Assembly: GCA_018417955.1 (NCBI GenBank) | Contig: JACTVC010000001.1 | Coordinates: forward strand, 4,965,071-5,029,070 | Length of the DNA: 64,000 bases | Source of the DNA: Laccaria trichodermophora | Lineage: Eukaryota > Basidiomycota > Agaricomycetes > Agaricales > Hydnangiaceae | Reading direction: 5' to 3' | Position numbers and translations under genes: made by a program | Shown: one piece after another, positions 53,844 through 64,000 of the stretch | Position numbering within the stretch: the first letter of the stretch is position 1 | How the letters are laid out: the number at the start of each line of letters is the position of its first letter | Notes under the pieces: generated by a model | The model's database searches: none | Told to the model about the DNA's origin: nothing | Seen by the model: the letters and a program-made list of their open reading frames with translations, nothing else

Positions 53844-54726
53844 ATGTCCTCTTCCAAATCTCGCGTTTCCAACGTAGAGATGGCTTTATTGCTGGCGAAG
53901 ATCAATCCAAGTTCAGATACTCGCTCCTGCACTCAATGTACACGTCAAGTGCCGAAGACCCAGCTCCTCCTGACTTGCGAGAAGTGCAGGGACAAGCAGA
54001 AACGAAAAAAGGCTAGGCGAAAGGAAAGAGATCTTGCAGGTGATACTGGGCCTATGTCACTGGTGAAAGCTACAGCCATTATCGATGAGTACGAGAGGGA
54101 GGAGGCGGCAAAAGCGGCGAAGAAACCGTCGAAGAAGCGGAGAGAGGATTGGGACGAGATAGAGGTTGAAATGGGCGAGGATTGGGATTCTATGAAAGAG
54201 AGGCTCAAAGCCGAAATGGCTGCAGGCAAGGGAAAGTCGGGAGAGAAGCGCAAAGCGGCGCCATACGGCTCTTTGTATGCAGCTGGGCTAGCACAGGAAC
54301 GTGCAGCGGTCGCAGAATGGAAGGCCATCGTCAACGCTGTCCATGCTAACGTGTCAAGTCCTTCCCTTTCTGTGCCTTCTCCCCGGCAGGAAATCATGGA
54401 GCCGCTACTGAAACGTCAGGTAAAGTTGTTTCGTTTTTCGTTCCTTGTATGTTTTCTCAATATTACTCTTCAGAAAATTTCGGATATGGTACCACCCAAG
54501 CTATCGGATATTCCAAGCATCGCGTCTTCTTCCAAAAGCAAGGTCAGTTTCGTTGCGGGCCTCCGTTGTCCAGTCGCTTGACAGCGCCTCTTCACAGGAT
54601 TCCATGAGCCAGAACACCACAGCTCTAACGAATCAAGCGACCAGCGACAAGAAAAATCCCGAACAGCTACCCAAGCCTCGAGTAATAAAGCAAGCTACTT
54701 TGGGAAGTTATTTTAAACCCAAATAG
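53844..54726 (+). CDS. Small basic protein with CxxC pair and C-terminal PIP box
   Basis: Three exons (53844-54419, 54474-54542, 54598-54726) encode 257 residues starting MSSSKSRVSNVEMALLLAKI. C29-x2-C32 and C45-x2-C48 form a possible zinc knuckle, followed by a strongly basic stretch (RDKQKRKKARRKER) that could be a nuclear signal or DNA contact. A helical, charged middle (about 70-140) follows. The protein ends in QATLGSYF-KPK, which matches the PCNA-interacting consensus Q-x-x-[ILM]-x-x-[FY]-[FY] exactly. At the extreme C-terminus after a basic residue this is the usual place for such a motif. I do not recognise the family. The inference is a nuclear protein that binds PCNA in replication or repair. 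The start is the first ATG after an in-frame break and suits the downstream frame. Confidence 0.78.
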
Positions 54727-54905
54727 CTATCTCGACTTGTACTTATTCTCCGATATCAAGAAAAGCGACAATTGTTCGTGTTTCAAATCCTCTGCAATAC
54801 AAACTACTTTGACGAAGCTGCGGGGTAATGAATATCATCGAATACAAGTACAGATTTCTTAGGATCACTTCTTTGACGTCCGCCCAACCCTTCAAAAATC
54901 ACCGC

Positions 54906-56994
54906 TTAATGATTGCCAGGGTGTAATTCACGACTTCCTCCACGACGACCATGAGTGATTCCGCTGTGGCGGTGAGTGTTCCCAGCAATGGGGAAGGCTG
55001 AACCACGTGGGTAGGTCAATGGGGTCGAGAAGATGCTGACCTCCAAAGAGGGGATTTCAACAGGGGTAATACCGTCAGCCTGTTGAGGAGTAATTGCAGA
55101 GTCAGCTCAATGGCCAATCGGATCTATGTCTACGAACCTTGACAGCCCTCCAGTGCAAATCCTTGGTCAGGTAAGGCTCAACAACCTCCGCGTCCAAAGA
55201 CTCTAATTTTCCGTATTGCAAAATTCCGCGACTGAGATGAACGAAACCCTCCTCAACCAAGTCCGCTTGATTTTGGCAGTTCTCGCAGTGACTTGCAGCA
55301 CTATTGACGAACCCATGGTGAGCGCCGACAAAGTGGGGGCTGGTGAGGTATTCCTCGGGTTTTTCGGGAACTGAACCCAGGAAAAGCAGGATGGAGAAGC
55401 TATGACCGATCTCGAATTTTTTGAACTCGACGCGCGCAGTCCAATCCCGAGGGTAGCCGTGGCCGGCGTGCTGAATGGTTGGGTGATTATCGTCTGCAGC
55501 GGCTGCGACGGGCTGCTGAGCAGCTGCGGCGGGCTCCTGAACGGCCAAGGATTGAGGTGCGACGGGGCGGACGCCGAATACTGCGCTCCCGTAAAGCTTG
55601 TTGACGATAGCGGCAATGGCTTTCTGAACAGCTGCGGGGTTAGATGTGTCGAGGCCGTTGAATTCGGGGTACGTGTACCCGAGTTTCGTAGTGTCGGGAA
55701 CGCCAGCAGAGGCCCAGAACGCGTTTTGGGTATGGTAGAAAGGCGTCAGGTCTGATGTTTAGATGAGATCAATCAATTGGTGAATCGAGGCATCACGTAC
55801 TCGTGTTCGTGTCGACGGTAGTGTTCGCGGGAATGGTGAGGGTCCCACTCTGGGAAGGACCTGGTGTGACCCAAACACCGTGATGGAGTGCGCTCCAAAG
55901 AGAGAGTAGCCTGTCAACGTTGCAGTGATGCAAGAAAAAGATGGGATCGAAGCCTATGATATCACCATGTGAGTTAGATGCAACTTTGGCAAAAAGAAGA
56001 ACCTTGCCTGCGACGGCTGGATCGCCCATTTGTCCGTTACCTCCGACGTAGACGTGAATGCCATCGTGAATGGCTTCGAGACTGTTACTGGTGCTTCCGC
56101 CATCGCCAACCGTGTGGTTACTGAAGGCGGGCCAGGTTGTGACTCTGGTCAGCAGATTATAAGTGTTGGAGCGAATGTTGGACTGCGCATTCCCCAAGAC
56201 CCTATGAAATAACAACATTTTAGTTTGGTCATTAAACGGATTAATTGAGAACTTACTGCTTGAGCCTTGCAATGTTATCGGTGGCATTGGGCTGCAAGCT
56301 CGTGGGCTGCCTGAGAGTCGTTTTCCAGCCGCTATAAGGAGAGGGGAAAGAAGGATCGATTGGGTGGAAAGTATAGTGATAAAGAGGGTTAGCAACGTCT
56401 TTTTTCTTTCCGTCAGGACCAGTGATGGACACCGTCTGTTTGGCGATCACTTCATCAGGTGGTATGGAGTTGGCTGCCCAATCCCAGTAAGGTTGACGAA
56501 GCGTAGTCGCAGCTGCCTTCCAGGCCGCCTGATCGACTGTGTAAGTTGCGGCAACCTCTTGTGCGCGGGTCCACAAAATTTGCTTTAAAATGCCATTTAG
56601 ACGCCAAGAAATAAGCGCGTAGTTGAAATTACCTCAAACGCGGAAACATATGGGCGATGCCAAGTGGGGAAGAGAACCGAACCGTGAGTACAGTATCCAC
56701 CCCATCGAGGGTTCGGGATACCGGTCACGCCATCCCAGGGGATATATGGCAAGCCGTGAATGCCTCCGACTTGGAAGAAAGATTGGAGAGCGGCCTGCGA
56801 CTCTTTCGTATACATAAGCTCTGGTGGACATGCTGGGCGTTAGTTTGCCTATTCAACCGGAAATTGTCTTTCGACGTACGGAGAGCTTGGATGTAGAGCG
56901 AGAAATGCTTTTCGTGCTCAGGCTTGACGAACGTGTTGATTTCGAGGCGGTTTACAGCACCCCCACCAGGGCCAGAAATGACGAAGCGGGACAT
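54906..56994 (-). CDS. Tyrosinase (polyphenol oxidase), class III copper enzyme
   Basis: It oxidises monophenols and o-diphenols to quinones for melanin. ATG 56994 ([20 protein letters not shown]), no signal peptide, as in other mushroom tyrosinases. The CuA ligands are H60 ([14 protein letters not shown]), H84 (YCTHGS, with Cys82 for the thioether bridge) and H93 (PTWHRPY). CuB has two His in [12 protein letters not shown] and a third in [15 protein letters not shown] linker rich in Ala/Gln/Pro ([15 protein letters not shown]) leads to the C-terminal shielding domain [20 protein letters not shown], with a CENC copper-relay CxxC. The end is [17 protein letters not shown]...[17 protein letters not shown]. 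About 570-590 residues and seven or eight introns, all ligands intact. The neighbouring PIP-box gene converges on it. Confidence 0.94.
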
Positions 56995-58780
56995 GGTTGG
57001 CAGTGTAGGCTAGATAGGCAATGCAAAGGATGGATTCCTTGAGTATTAGGATGGACTCTGGCGCGTCTCTATATAACTGTAAGAGTTACTCTTGTTTGGC
57101 TCACAGTCTCGTTGTTGGTCCAGTCTGAGTTAAGACCTACCTCACGTCAGGTGGTGCCTGGGGTGATAACGACGAGGTATGCGAGAAAAGTTTGGAGTCA
57201 TGGGTTGTATTCCCAGAGCTTGTGTACTTGATCATTACCAGAGACAGATCAGAAATGGATGCGACGGCGAGAATGAAGCATCTTTTGATCAAGATACTTG
57301 AGCGGGTGACCTCAGCGCTCGCGAAGCTGCAGTGCCTTCAGAATGCAGGGCTGAGAATATTAATGCCTCATGCACCCTTTTACCACTCAAATATGCCTCA
57401 CACACCCGATCGGGAAATTTGACTTTAGGGCGCAGGTGAGGGCGGCGGCTGTTGAGCGGTCAATCAGCAGTTGGAAAGGCAATCTCTACCCTCCGTGAGT
57501 GTCGCTCCATTTCGTGGGTTCGAAGTTCCTCCATTGATAGGGCACGTCCTTGAGCGGTATTCCATTCAAGAGAAGGAGCAATGATAGCACCGGTGGCGAC
57601 GGAAACACAGAACCTTCTTCTTTCCTTCCAGTCATGGTCAAGGAACATATAGGAATCTGGCAAGTGCTCCAAGAAGAATCTGGGAAACCCCGGTAAACAC
57701 TTCTCAATCCCTGTCGTGAATAACAAATTCGTGTACATAGCCACTCTTGAACAACTCCAATCGTTAGGCCCAGTCAAGTTGATGTCGAGCGTTCAGACGT
57801 TCGCGAGTCGTTCAACTTCAAGAGGCTTGCAATTGAGACAAACCATGGCGGCTGATGTATGTCACACGTCAATCTTGCTTCGATCACGATTATCAATGAT
57901 GAATTTGAACTCGGCTGATATATGTACCCGCGCCGATGAGGCATTTCGAACATGAGAAAGAGGGCAAGAAATTCGAGACGGGAGTTACAGTTTTCCGAAC
58001 ACTCCATTCTTGCGATGCTTTCCCATGGATGTTTTCTAGAATCATGGTTTACAGCAGGGTCTTGAGTCTTTTATCAGCCAATTTTATCAGCGCTTCTTAA
58101 GATCGTGATATACCATTATCTTGGCACGGGCACAGTCTACTTACACGTCAGCCCTAGGGAGAAGCTTGACGAACTCCGACCGACCGGCTCACCGTCTTCA
58201 AGGAATAATTCTCGGCCGCCAATTGATTATTCCACTATCTTCCAATCTCGCAGAGACGTCAGTGGAATACATATAATCGATTTTTTCGCGTCTCCTGATA
58301 CAAAACTCTAGTTTCCTAAAGTTTCAACGAGGAAATACAAGAGAATTAGGCCAACTGTAGACTCGAGCCAAGTCCCTTTTTGTAAATTGAAGACAGTCGT
58401 TCAATCGACTGAGACAAGGACTGGTCCGAGTCTAGGCCAATTGCGAACGCCTACAGCTCGACGAAATTTTTGAAAGGTCAATGACGCGACGAAACAATAT
58501 TTTAAATTCGTCGCGCGGGTCATAGGTCATTGTACGACGAATTGATTTATTTAGTACAATAGAGCCAATGAAGTCACGTCATTAGCTTCAGAGTATATTC
58601 GAATGCGTTTTTCAAAGGTTCTTCTGGAGGTCCCGACAGAGGACTTTTCTGTATATGTCGAGAAAAACAAATATCAAGTTTGATTGTATGTTTGGAGAGT
58701 CAGGTTATAGTAGTATATATACCTTTCGACGTCCGCAAATACGCTCAGCTGGTTTGCCTTCATCCCAAAAAAAATAATAT
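56995..58780. other. Spacer with one weak open frame
   Basis: It holds the tyrosinase promoter. A minus-strand frame (57460-57777) has a protein-like stretch (LPGFPRFFLEHLPDSYMFLD) that I cannot place in a family. Nothing else supported. Confidence 0.35.
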
Positions 58781-61700
58781 CTAAGGCTCCCCACCCAAAA
58801 GGACATATCTCAAATTCACAACTTCCAAGTCCGGAATCTGGTTGATCTGATACAAATATATGCGATCCAGCCAACCTCTTAAACAAGTGGCGATAGCAGT
58901 CAGAGGACCGGCAGTGGAGGGACCATCAATGACAAGATAAACGGCAAAAGTCGCTCTTGCGTTGGTATCAGCGGACTCTTCTCCAAGAATGGCTTCGGCA
59001 CCAAGTTCACGGAAGTAATTAACATTCCACCAATCGAGAACCTGCGCCAAGCGACGTTGCGGCGAATCAAAGCCCACCGTAAACCTTTCTGGATCAGATA
59101 GGGTATCTATCTTGTCGTGCCAGCCTGCTGTAGATTCCTGTAGACGAAGTTTCCCTTCAGACCATCAACCAATCTGAATAAAACAAAAAACCGACATAAT
59201 TGAATCTCGCCCAATCCGCATAATTAAGACCACGCGTAAAAAGTTGTCTGGGCTCATGCCAACGAAACCCACCCTCCGTAGAAATAGAAAGGATTTTCAA
59301 AGTCTGGATGTCTTTATCCGTCGCGGGTGGAGGTTGATTCAGGGCGGGTGATCTTGACCTCTCCCTAGTCCGCGCCATCGACTGCGATCTCGACGTCGAC
59401 CGGGAATGAGCGAAAATGGGGGGTGGTACTATGTCGGCCAAAAGTGGAGATAAACGTTGCTCGCCTAATTCTGACTTTGATCTTTTCTTGTCTTGCGAAG
59501 GGGAACGCGAAGGAGCCGTCCTACGATTCGACGTGCCTCTGGGGCGGGTAGGGGATGTAGACGGAGAGTGTATGCGCTTCGGTGATAATTGAAGGAGGGA
59601 GGAGAGTGGGGGTGCGACTTGAGCAAGGAACGATGAATCCAAATACGGAGAGCTGGGCTTGTGTGCCCCGGGCTTGGATAAGCTACGAGGTTGATTCACA
59701 GTGGTATTCTCTGGATCTCGCGGAGGAGAGGAACGGGGAGGGGCTTGAGGGTATGCAGGATATGCCCTGAATGACGCGCTTTGAACGGGATGCTGCGCGA
59801 AAGTAGGGTATCTAGCGGTTGGCTCGTACGATCGTGGCTTGTCAGCATACGATGGGCTGTAGGGTCGTGGCGGTGGAGCATACACATATCCTAATTTTTC
59901 TTGGGCCCACCCCAAAACCCGCTGTTGCCAAGCCCGGTCCATCATGTCGCCGTAGCGCCTGAATGTGCTGACTATGAGAAGGAAATATATCAGGCCTAGT
60001 GAAAAGACAACTGTGATGGCGATTCTGGGACCGAGTGCGTCCTTCGGCGATATCGCCTGGATATTAACGTCCTCAGACGTACCAGTTCGCCAGACGAACG
60101 ACATGATACAAAATATGTAGAGTATCATTGACCTTGCGAGCAATAGGTTAATAATGCCAAACAATAATGAGAGAGAAAAGCTTCTTTACCAAGCTAGCCA
60201 CGTCGCAGGCATTGCAAGCATAACCCAGACGTTCCACCATATACCCGTTCGAGTTTTTTGAGCTTCCTATCATACTACCAATTCAATAAGTGACCGTCGT
60301 TGAAGCATCCAGCTACATACCGTTGCCCACTCCGCCGCTTTATACGTCTTCCGCATCGTCCCAAACCTAATGATGTAGATGCAACCATACAGCAGGCTCA
60401 TAAGAGCACAAACAAGGGACAGCAGGGCCGAATATCGCGTGTATGGATCAGCAGCCGCTGCGTTAATTTGCAAAATCGTCAAAATGGCGCTGATACCAGA
60501 GTTGAATCAATGAACTCATTCAAGAGAAGTGTGTATACGCACGATAAGAGCAAAACCGATATAATATTCAGAGTTTTCCATTCCCTCATTAACGAGTCGA
60601 TGAAACTCTGCCAAGAACTCTGCAAAGATGCGTAAGGCGGAGTCAACTCCTGAGGCTCGAAGTTGAACCCTCGATTTATATCCCTCACAGGGTCTTTCCA
60701 CCCACTTGCAGCTTCCAGCGCCATTCTCTTAATCTCCGGCATCGACATTTCCGCCTCTTCGAAGATTCTTGTCACCCTGCTGAAATACAAGGAGGGAAGG
60801 CGAAGCATGAAATGCAGATAAATCTGACGCGGAATTGTGTCCAACAGGAAAGCAGTTGCGTACGCTGTTATCCGGGGTTTAGCGGCAGAGCTTAAATAGT
60901 ACTCAGGTTCTTCTTTGTCCTCTTCCGCTAAAGGCTGGACATCTACATATGGCGGCTTGTACCCATTCGTTGTTGGAGGCGCGTACTGGATAGTATGTGG
61001 CCGGGTTTCAGGGGGAATGAAAGGCCAAGGATTATACGCATTCACCGGGACTGGAATAGGCGGAGAGCGGGGTCTCCGTCGACGACGGCCGGGAGAGCTA
61101 GAAGGAGAGCGCGACTCTTGTATATGATTAGTAGGGCGAGGCGGTCGTCTAGAATAAGGGCCAGGCGATCGTCTATGATAACGGCGGGGCGATTGTCCAT
61201 AATCACGGTGAGGCGATCGACTAAAATAAGGGCCTCGTCCATAATCACGGTGAGGCGATCGTCCATGATGACGGCGAGGGGATGGTGGTCTCCAATAGTC
61301 AGGCTCTGGTTGCATAATGACGGGAGGTAGTCGCTCCCTGTCCCCTCTCTCATTTTGGGGCAAAGGCCACTCGTCCCAGGAAGACCTTCGTCGTGGCGAC
61401 CTCCTTTCACTTCCTGAGTGAGACCTGCTATGTCTTCTGCCCCGCCTAGGCCTAGGGGGAGAGCTAGGGCGTGATCGGCGATCATGAGATGTTTGTGAGC
61501 GTGATCGTTGTTGCCTCCAAGCAGGACGAACAAGAGGCGGTGGTATGATAACGGTGGGTGGCCTGTGGATATATACAGGAGGAGATGGTGGGGACCGTGA
61601 GCGTCGACTTCCTGAGGCAGGACGTGCACGGTAATCAAAAGGATATTTTTGGGGGCTTCTTGACTGCGACCGACTTGCAGAAGACCGGGACGAGCCTTGT

Positions 61701-62949
61701 GATGCAGGAGGTGGTACGGCTGGAGGTTCATCAGGAGACGCAGAATAGCGATGGCGTGTAGAGGTACGAGAACGATGTGGAGAATTCGAAGGATGGCGGG
61801 GTGGAATGGGAGAGAAGCGCGGGGAGGTAGGAGAAACGCGAGGAGAGCCGGGAAGCTGCTCATGCGCAGGAGTAGGGGGACTACGCGCAGAGACAGGAAG
61901 AATGATCGGAGCAGCAACAGGCTGACTCGGCAATACGCATGCAAGCGGGGAACTGCGGCTTACAAAACGAGAAGAACGAGAGGAAGAACTATCACTTTGA
62001 ATCTCACCAGACTCCTTCGCACCCAGAGGTTTAGGACTGCGGGAGCGTCCACGAACTTCAGACGCGGAAGGTGCGGAATCGACTCGCCCAGAGTCACGTC
62101 TTGGCTGGTGCGTGCCCGTATGAACGCGATGCCTTCGGCCTCTCCACAACCGGCTAAGCCATGGCCGTTGTGGGCTTCTGGAATAGTGTCGTTCATTTGG
62201 ACTTGGAGAATGTCTCCTCGAGCTTCGCGAACGTCTTCTGATCGGTGAACGGCGCGGACTCCGGCTTTGTGAACGACGTCTACTTTCTGCGCGGCGCGAT
62301 CGTGGGGAACTTTTTCTGCTCCCAGAACTGCTGGAATGGTCGATCAAAGGAGCGTGGACGACGGGAGGCTGCGACACAATGACTGGAGGCTGGGGTAGAA
62401 TGACTGGAGGTTGGGTTGGATAGGGTGGTCGAAAGTTCGGCGGATATGGATAGACCGGTTGAGGAATGGGTTGGGCATGAGGACGACGGGGTTGATAGAT
62501 TGGTTGGGAAGGAGGCTGAGTCGGATATATTGGTTGCGAGTAAGGCTGGGGCAGATAGGTTCCGGGTTGAACATAAGGCTGCCCTTCGTAAGGTATGGCA
62601 TACTGTTGCTGGGGCTTGACTGGAATGTCGTCGATCGTTGGGTCATTCTGCCCAGTGATGATGTTTTTGATTCCGAGCGATACGGAAGGCTTGAAAGGGT
62701 CAACGGCCACGAAAGCGCCATCCACACGGAGACGTTGAGGGTAACGCTGCATAACTGCCAAGTTGGTTGAATCTCGTCGTTGTGCTGGTGGCAGAACAAA
62801 AGTTGTGTTGACTTCTGATTCAACAAACCTAAGCGCTGGGACTAATCAGGGTCGTAGATCATCGTGTCAATGCGTGAGAACAGAAGACTTCTTTCAGTTC
62901 CTATAAGTGCGAAGCTCACAGTTCCGTGGATGGCCTTTGGCACAAAGCT
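58781..62949 (-). CDS. Large Pro/Ser/Arg-rich multi-pass membrane protein, unknown; frame interruptions
   Basis: Order from the N-terminus: SFVPKAIHGT and VSFALIGTERSLLFSRIDTM, then VESEVNTTFVLPPAQRRDST, MQRYPQRLRVDGAFVAVDPF and a ~400-residue region rich in Pro, Tyr and SR/RS dipeptides. A block with ITAYATAFLLDTIPRQIYLH and FEEAEMSMPEIKRMALEAAS precedes about four to five membrane helices (LNIISVLLLS, RYSALLSLVCALMSLLYGCI, ILYIFCIMSFVW, IAITVVFSLGLIYFLLIVST). A second Pro/Ser-rich region and a C-terminal block (DSPQRRLAQVLDWWNVNYFR) end in YVLLGGEP. About 1,150 residues. Function unknown. Two frame problems were seen: near 62850 (DPD then stop before ALRFVESEV) and near 59140 (LVDGLKGK to LRLQESTAG requires one base). 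Either unrecognised introns, errors or decay explain them. The true start was not located. Confidence 0.6.
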
Positions 62950-63394
62950 CTGGAGGAGCGGTACAAGACGTAAGCCAAAAAAAATCTCGATTGTTTTACA
63001 TAAATAGAAAGAGCACGGTAAGTACTCGTCGTTTAAACAGACTAGGTTTGCGTATATGTGGAAGGAATGATATAAATGCACAAGTAGCATATTGTGGATT
63101 CCGGGGAGGAGTGAACTACTATGCTGAGTAATGTAAAGGAATGTCCAGTTCGATCTCTAGTTGGGAAGGGGTAGAACAGCGGAAAAAACGATGTGGTGGT
63201 AATGAGCGCACAGACGAGTGATACGTTGGCGTTGCCAACTCGGAAACAACAGGCCAGCCCGCGTAAGGAATGTTAGCTGCATCGGAAAAGGGGATTGATA
63301 GGCTGGGAAACACTTCGGTCGTTCAGTAATAAAGCACCATCCAATAACGCGGGACGTACCATGTTATCTTCAACTTCCTATCCCTCACCAATAT
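62950..63394. other. Spacer, may contain the first exon of the preceding gene
   Basis: A minus-strand frame reading ...RLVPLLQSFVPK suggests that the membrane-protein gene extends beyond 62949. I cannot place its start. Confidence 0.35.
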
Positions 63395-63709
63395 CTACAC
63401 CAAAACCGCCCCCTTTTCCATATCCCTTCCAACATCCCCCTGACCCTGCGCCTTTTCCACATCCCTCCTCCCTTCCACAGGGAAGATCTTCCGATAAACC
63501 CACTCAACAACCCCCAACATCAAAAACACACACCCCGTAACCGCCAAAACGACTTGCAGCAGCCTAAAAGGCGACATAACCTCCATAGGAGACTCGAAAA
63601 GCGCCCAGATCACGATAGACACCATCGCGTACGAGCAAGAAGCGACGATGACGAATTCGCGCACCACGAATGAGATAGCAGGGATAATGGGGTCATTCAA
63701 GAGTAGCAT
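63395..63709 (-). CDS. Small membrane protein (about 104 residues)
   Basis: From ATG 63709 (MLLLNDPIIPAISFVVREFV) an open frame encodes two hydrophobic spans (VVREFVIVASCSYAMVSIVI and LLQVVLAVTGCVFLMLGVVE). They are separated by a short loop (WALFESPMEVMSPFR) and followed by WVYRKIFPVEGRRD and a charged tail. No introns. An upstream in-frame ATG at 63793 would add 28 polar residues. I do not recognise the family. The helical pattern and sensible start make it a likely gene. Confidence 0.5.
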   Translation of the reverse strand: MLLLNDPIIPAISFVVREFVIVASCSYAMVSIVIWALFESPMEVMSPFRLLQVVLAVTGCVFLMLGVVEWVYRKIFPVEGRRDVEKAQGQGDVGRDMEKGAVLV

Positions 63710-64000
63710 GGTGGTGGGGGTAAGGTGGGGATTCCGAAACTTTTGCTGAGCGGGTTTATAATTATGTGGACGCCGAGCGTACGGGTGTTTCAATGGCGGA
63801 AAGGACAGGAGATAATGAAGGAGGAGGTTTGTGGGATTTTGAGACCCATCGAAGGGGGTTGTTATTGCCCAGAACGTGAACGTTATTGAACCCTTTCACA
63901 TGTCACGTCAAAGTCCTATCTGAGTTGTGTGCGTCTTGTATGTCATGTATGTAAGGGAGTTTTTGGCACTTACTTGGTTCTAGGTAGCATTTTCAGAAAG
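63710..64000. other. Right edge of the window
   Basis: No feature supported. Confidence 0.4.

Noticed and set aside
61042..61944. 300-codon minus-strand frame rich in Leu/Arg/Ser
   Set aside because: It is an out-of-frame shadow of the SR-rich region of the large membrane protein.
1..64000. CRISPR array, operons, Shine-Dalgarno sites
   Set aside because: The organism is a eukaryote and no regularly spaced repeats of CRISPR type were seen. Ribosome binding sites do not apply.

Overview
The window is one chromosome end of a filamentous basidiomycete, most probably an Agaricomycete mushroom. It opens with CCCTAA telomere repeats. The protein genes carry many short (about 48-60 nt) introns. The gene content fits: a class III tyrosinase, AA9 lytic polysaccharide monooxygenase (LPMO) remnants, KRE6/SKN1-type GH16 proteins, a MAPEG protein and an expanded F-box family. 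All reading frames and domain calls were made by eye, and splice sites are approximate unless stated.

Layout. 1-0.3 kb: telomere and a short subtelomeric repeat. 0.5-2 kb: a decayed TIR-bounded element carrying a broken AA9 LPMO. 3.8-16 kb: ordinary genes, namely an S9 prolyl-oligopeptidase-like peptidase and a HECT E3 ligase on a shared divergent promoter, a PX-domain protein, a MAPEG protein and an intact F-box-like gene. 17-32.5 kb: accessory, heavily rearranged DNA. It holds four more copies of the F-box gene (one intact, three broken), a KRE6 gene cut off after its membrane anchor plus a partial copy fused in frame to an F-box copy, a large inverted duplication, three remnants or copies of the neighbouring MAPEG tail, and several non-autonomous DNA elements with perfect 8-bp target duplications. 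One of these is a 1.5-kb element that carries the second AA9 copy, and its empty site is preserved in the other arm of the inverted duplication. 32.5-64 kb: mostly ordinary genes, namely an MFS sugar transporter, a 703-residue low-complexity protein, an F-box/LRR protein, three intron-containing tRNA-Pro(AGG) genes, a complete KRE6/SKN1 protein, an orphan tyrosinase C-terminal domain, a small protein ending in a PIP box, the full tyrosinase, a large proline/serine-rich membrane protein and a small membrane protein.

Working picture. The left third is a subtelomeric nursery. Local duplication multiplied the F-box gene and moved pieces of KRE6. hAT-like miniature elements (TIR starting CAAGGGGG, 8-bp duplications) and an AA9-carrying TIR element then inserted into the copies. 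The most interesting single object is the AA9-carrying element at 28249-29747, because insertion after duplication can be read directly from the paired filled and empty sites.
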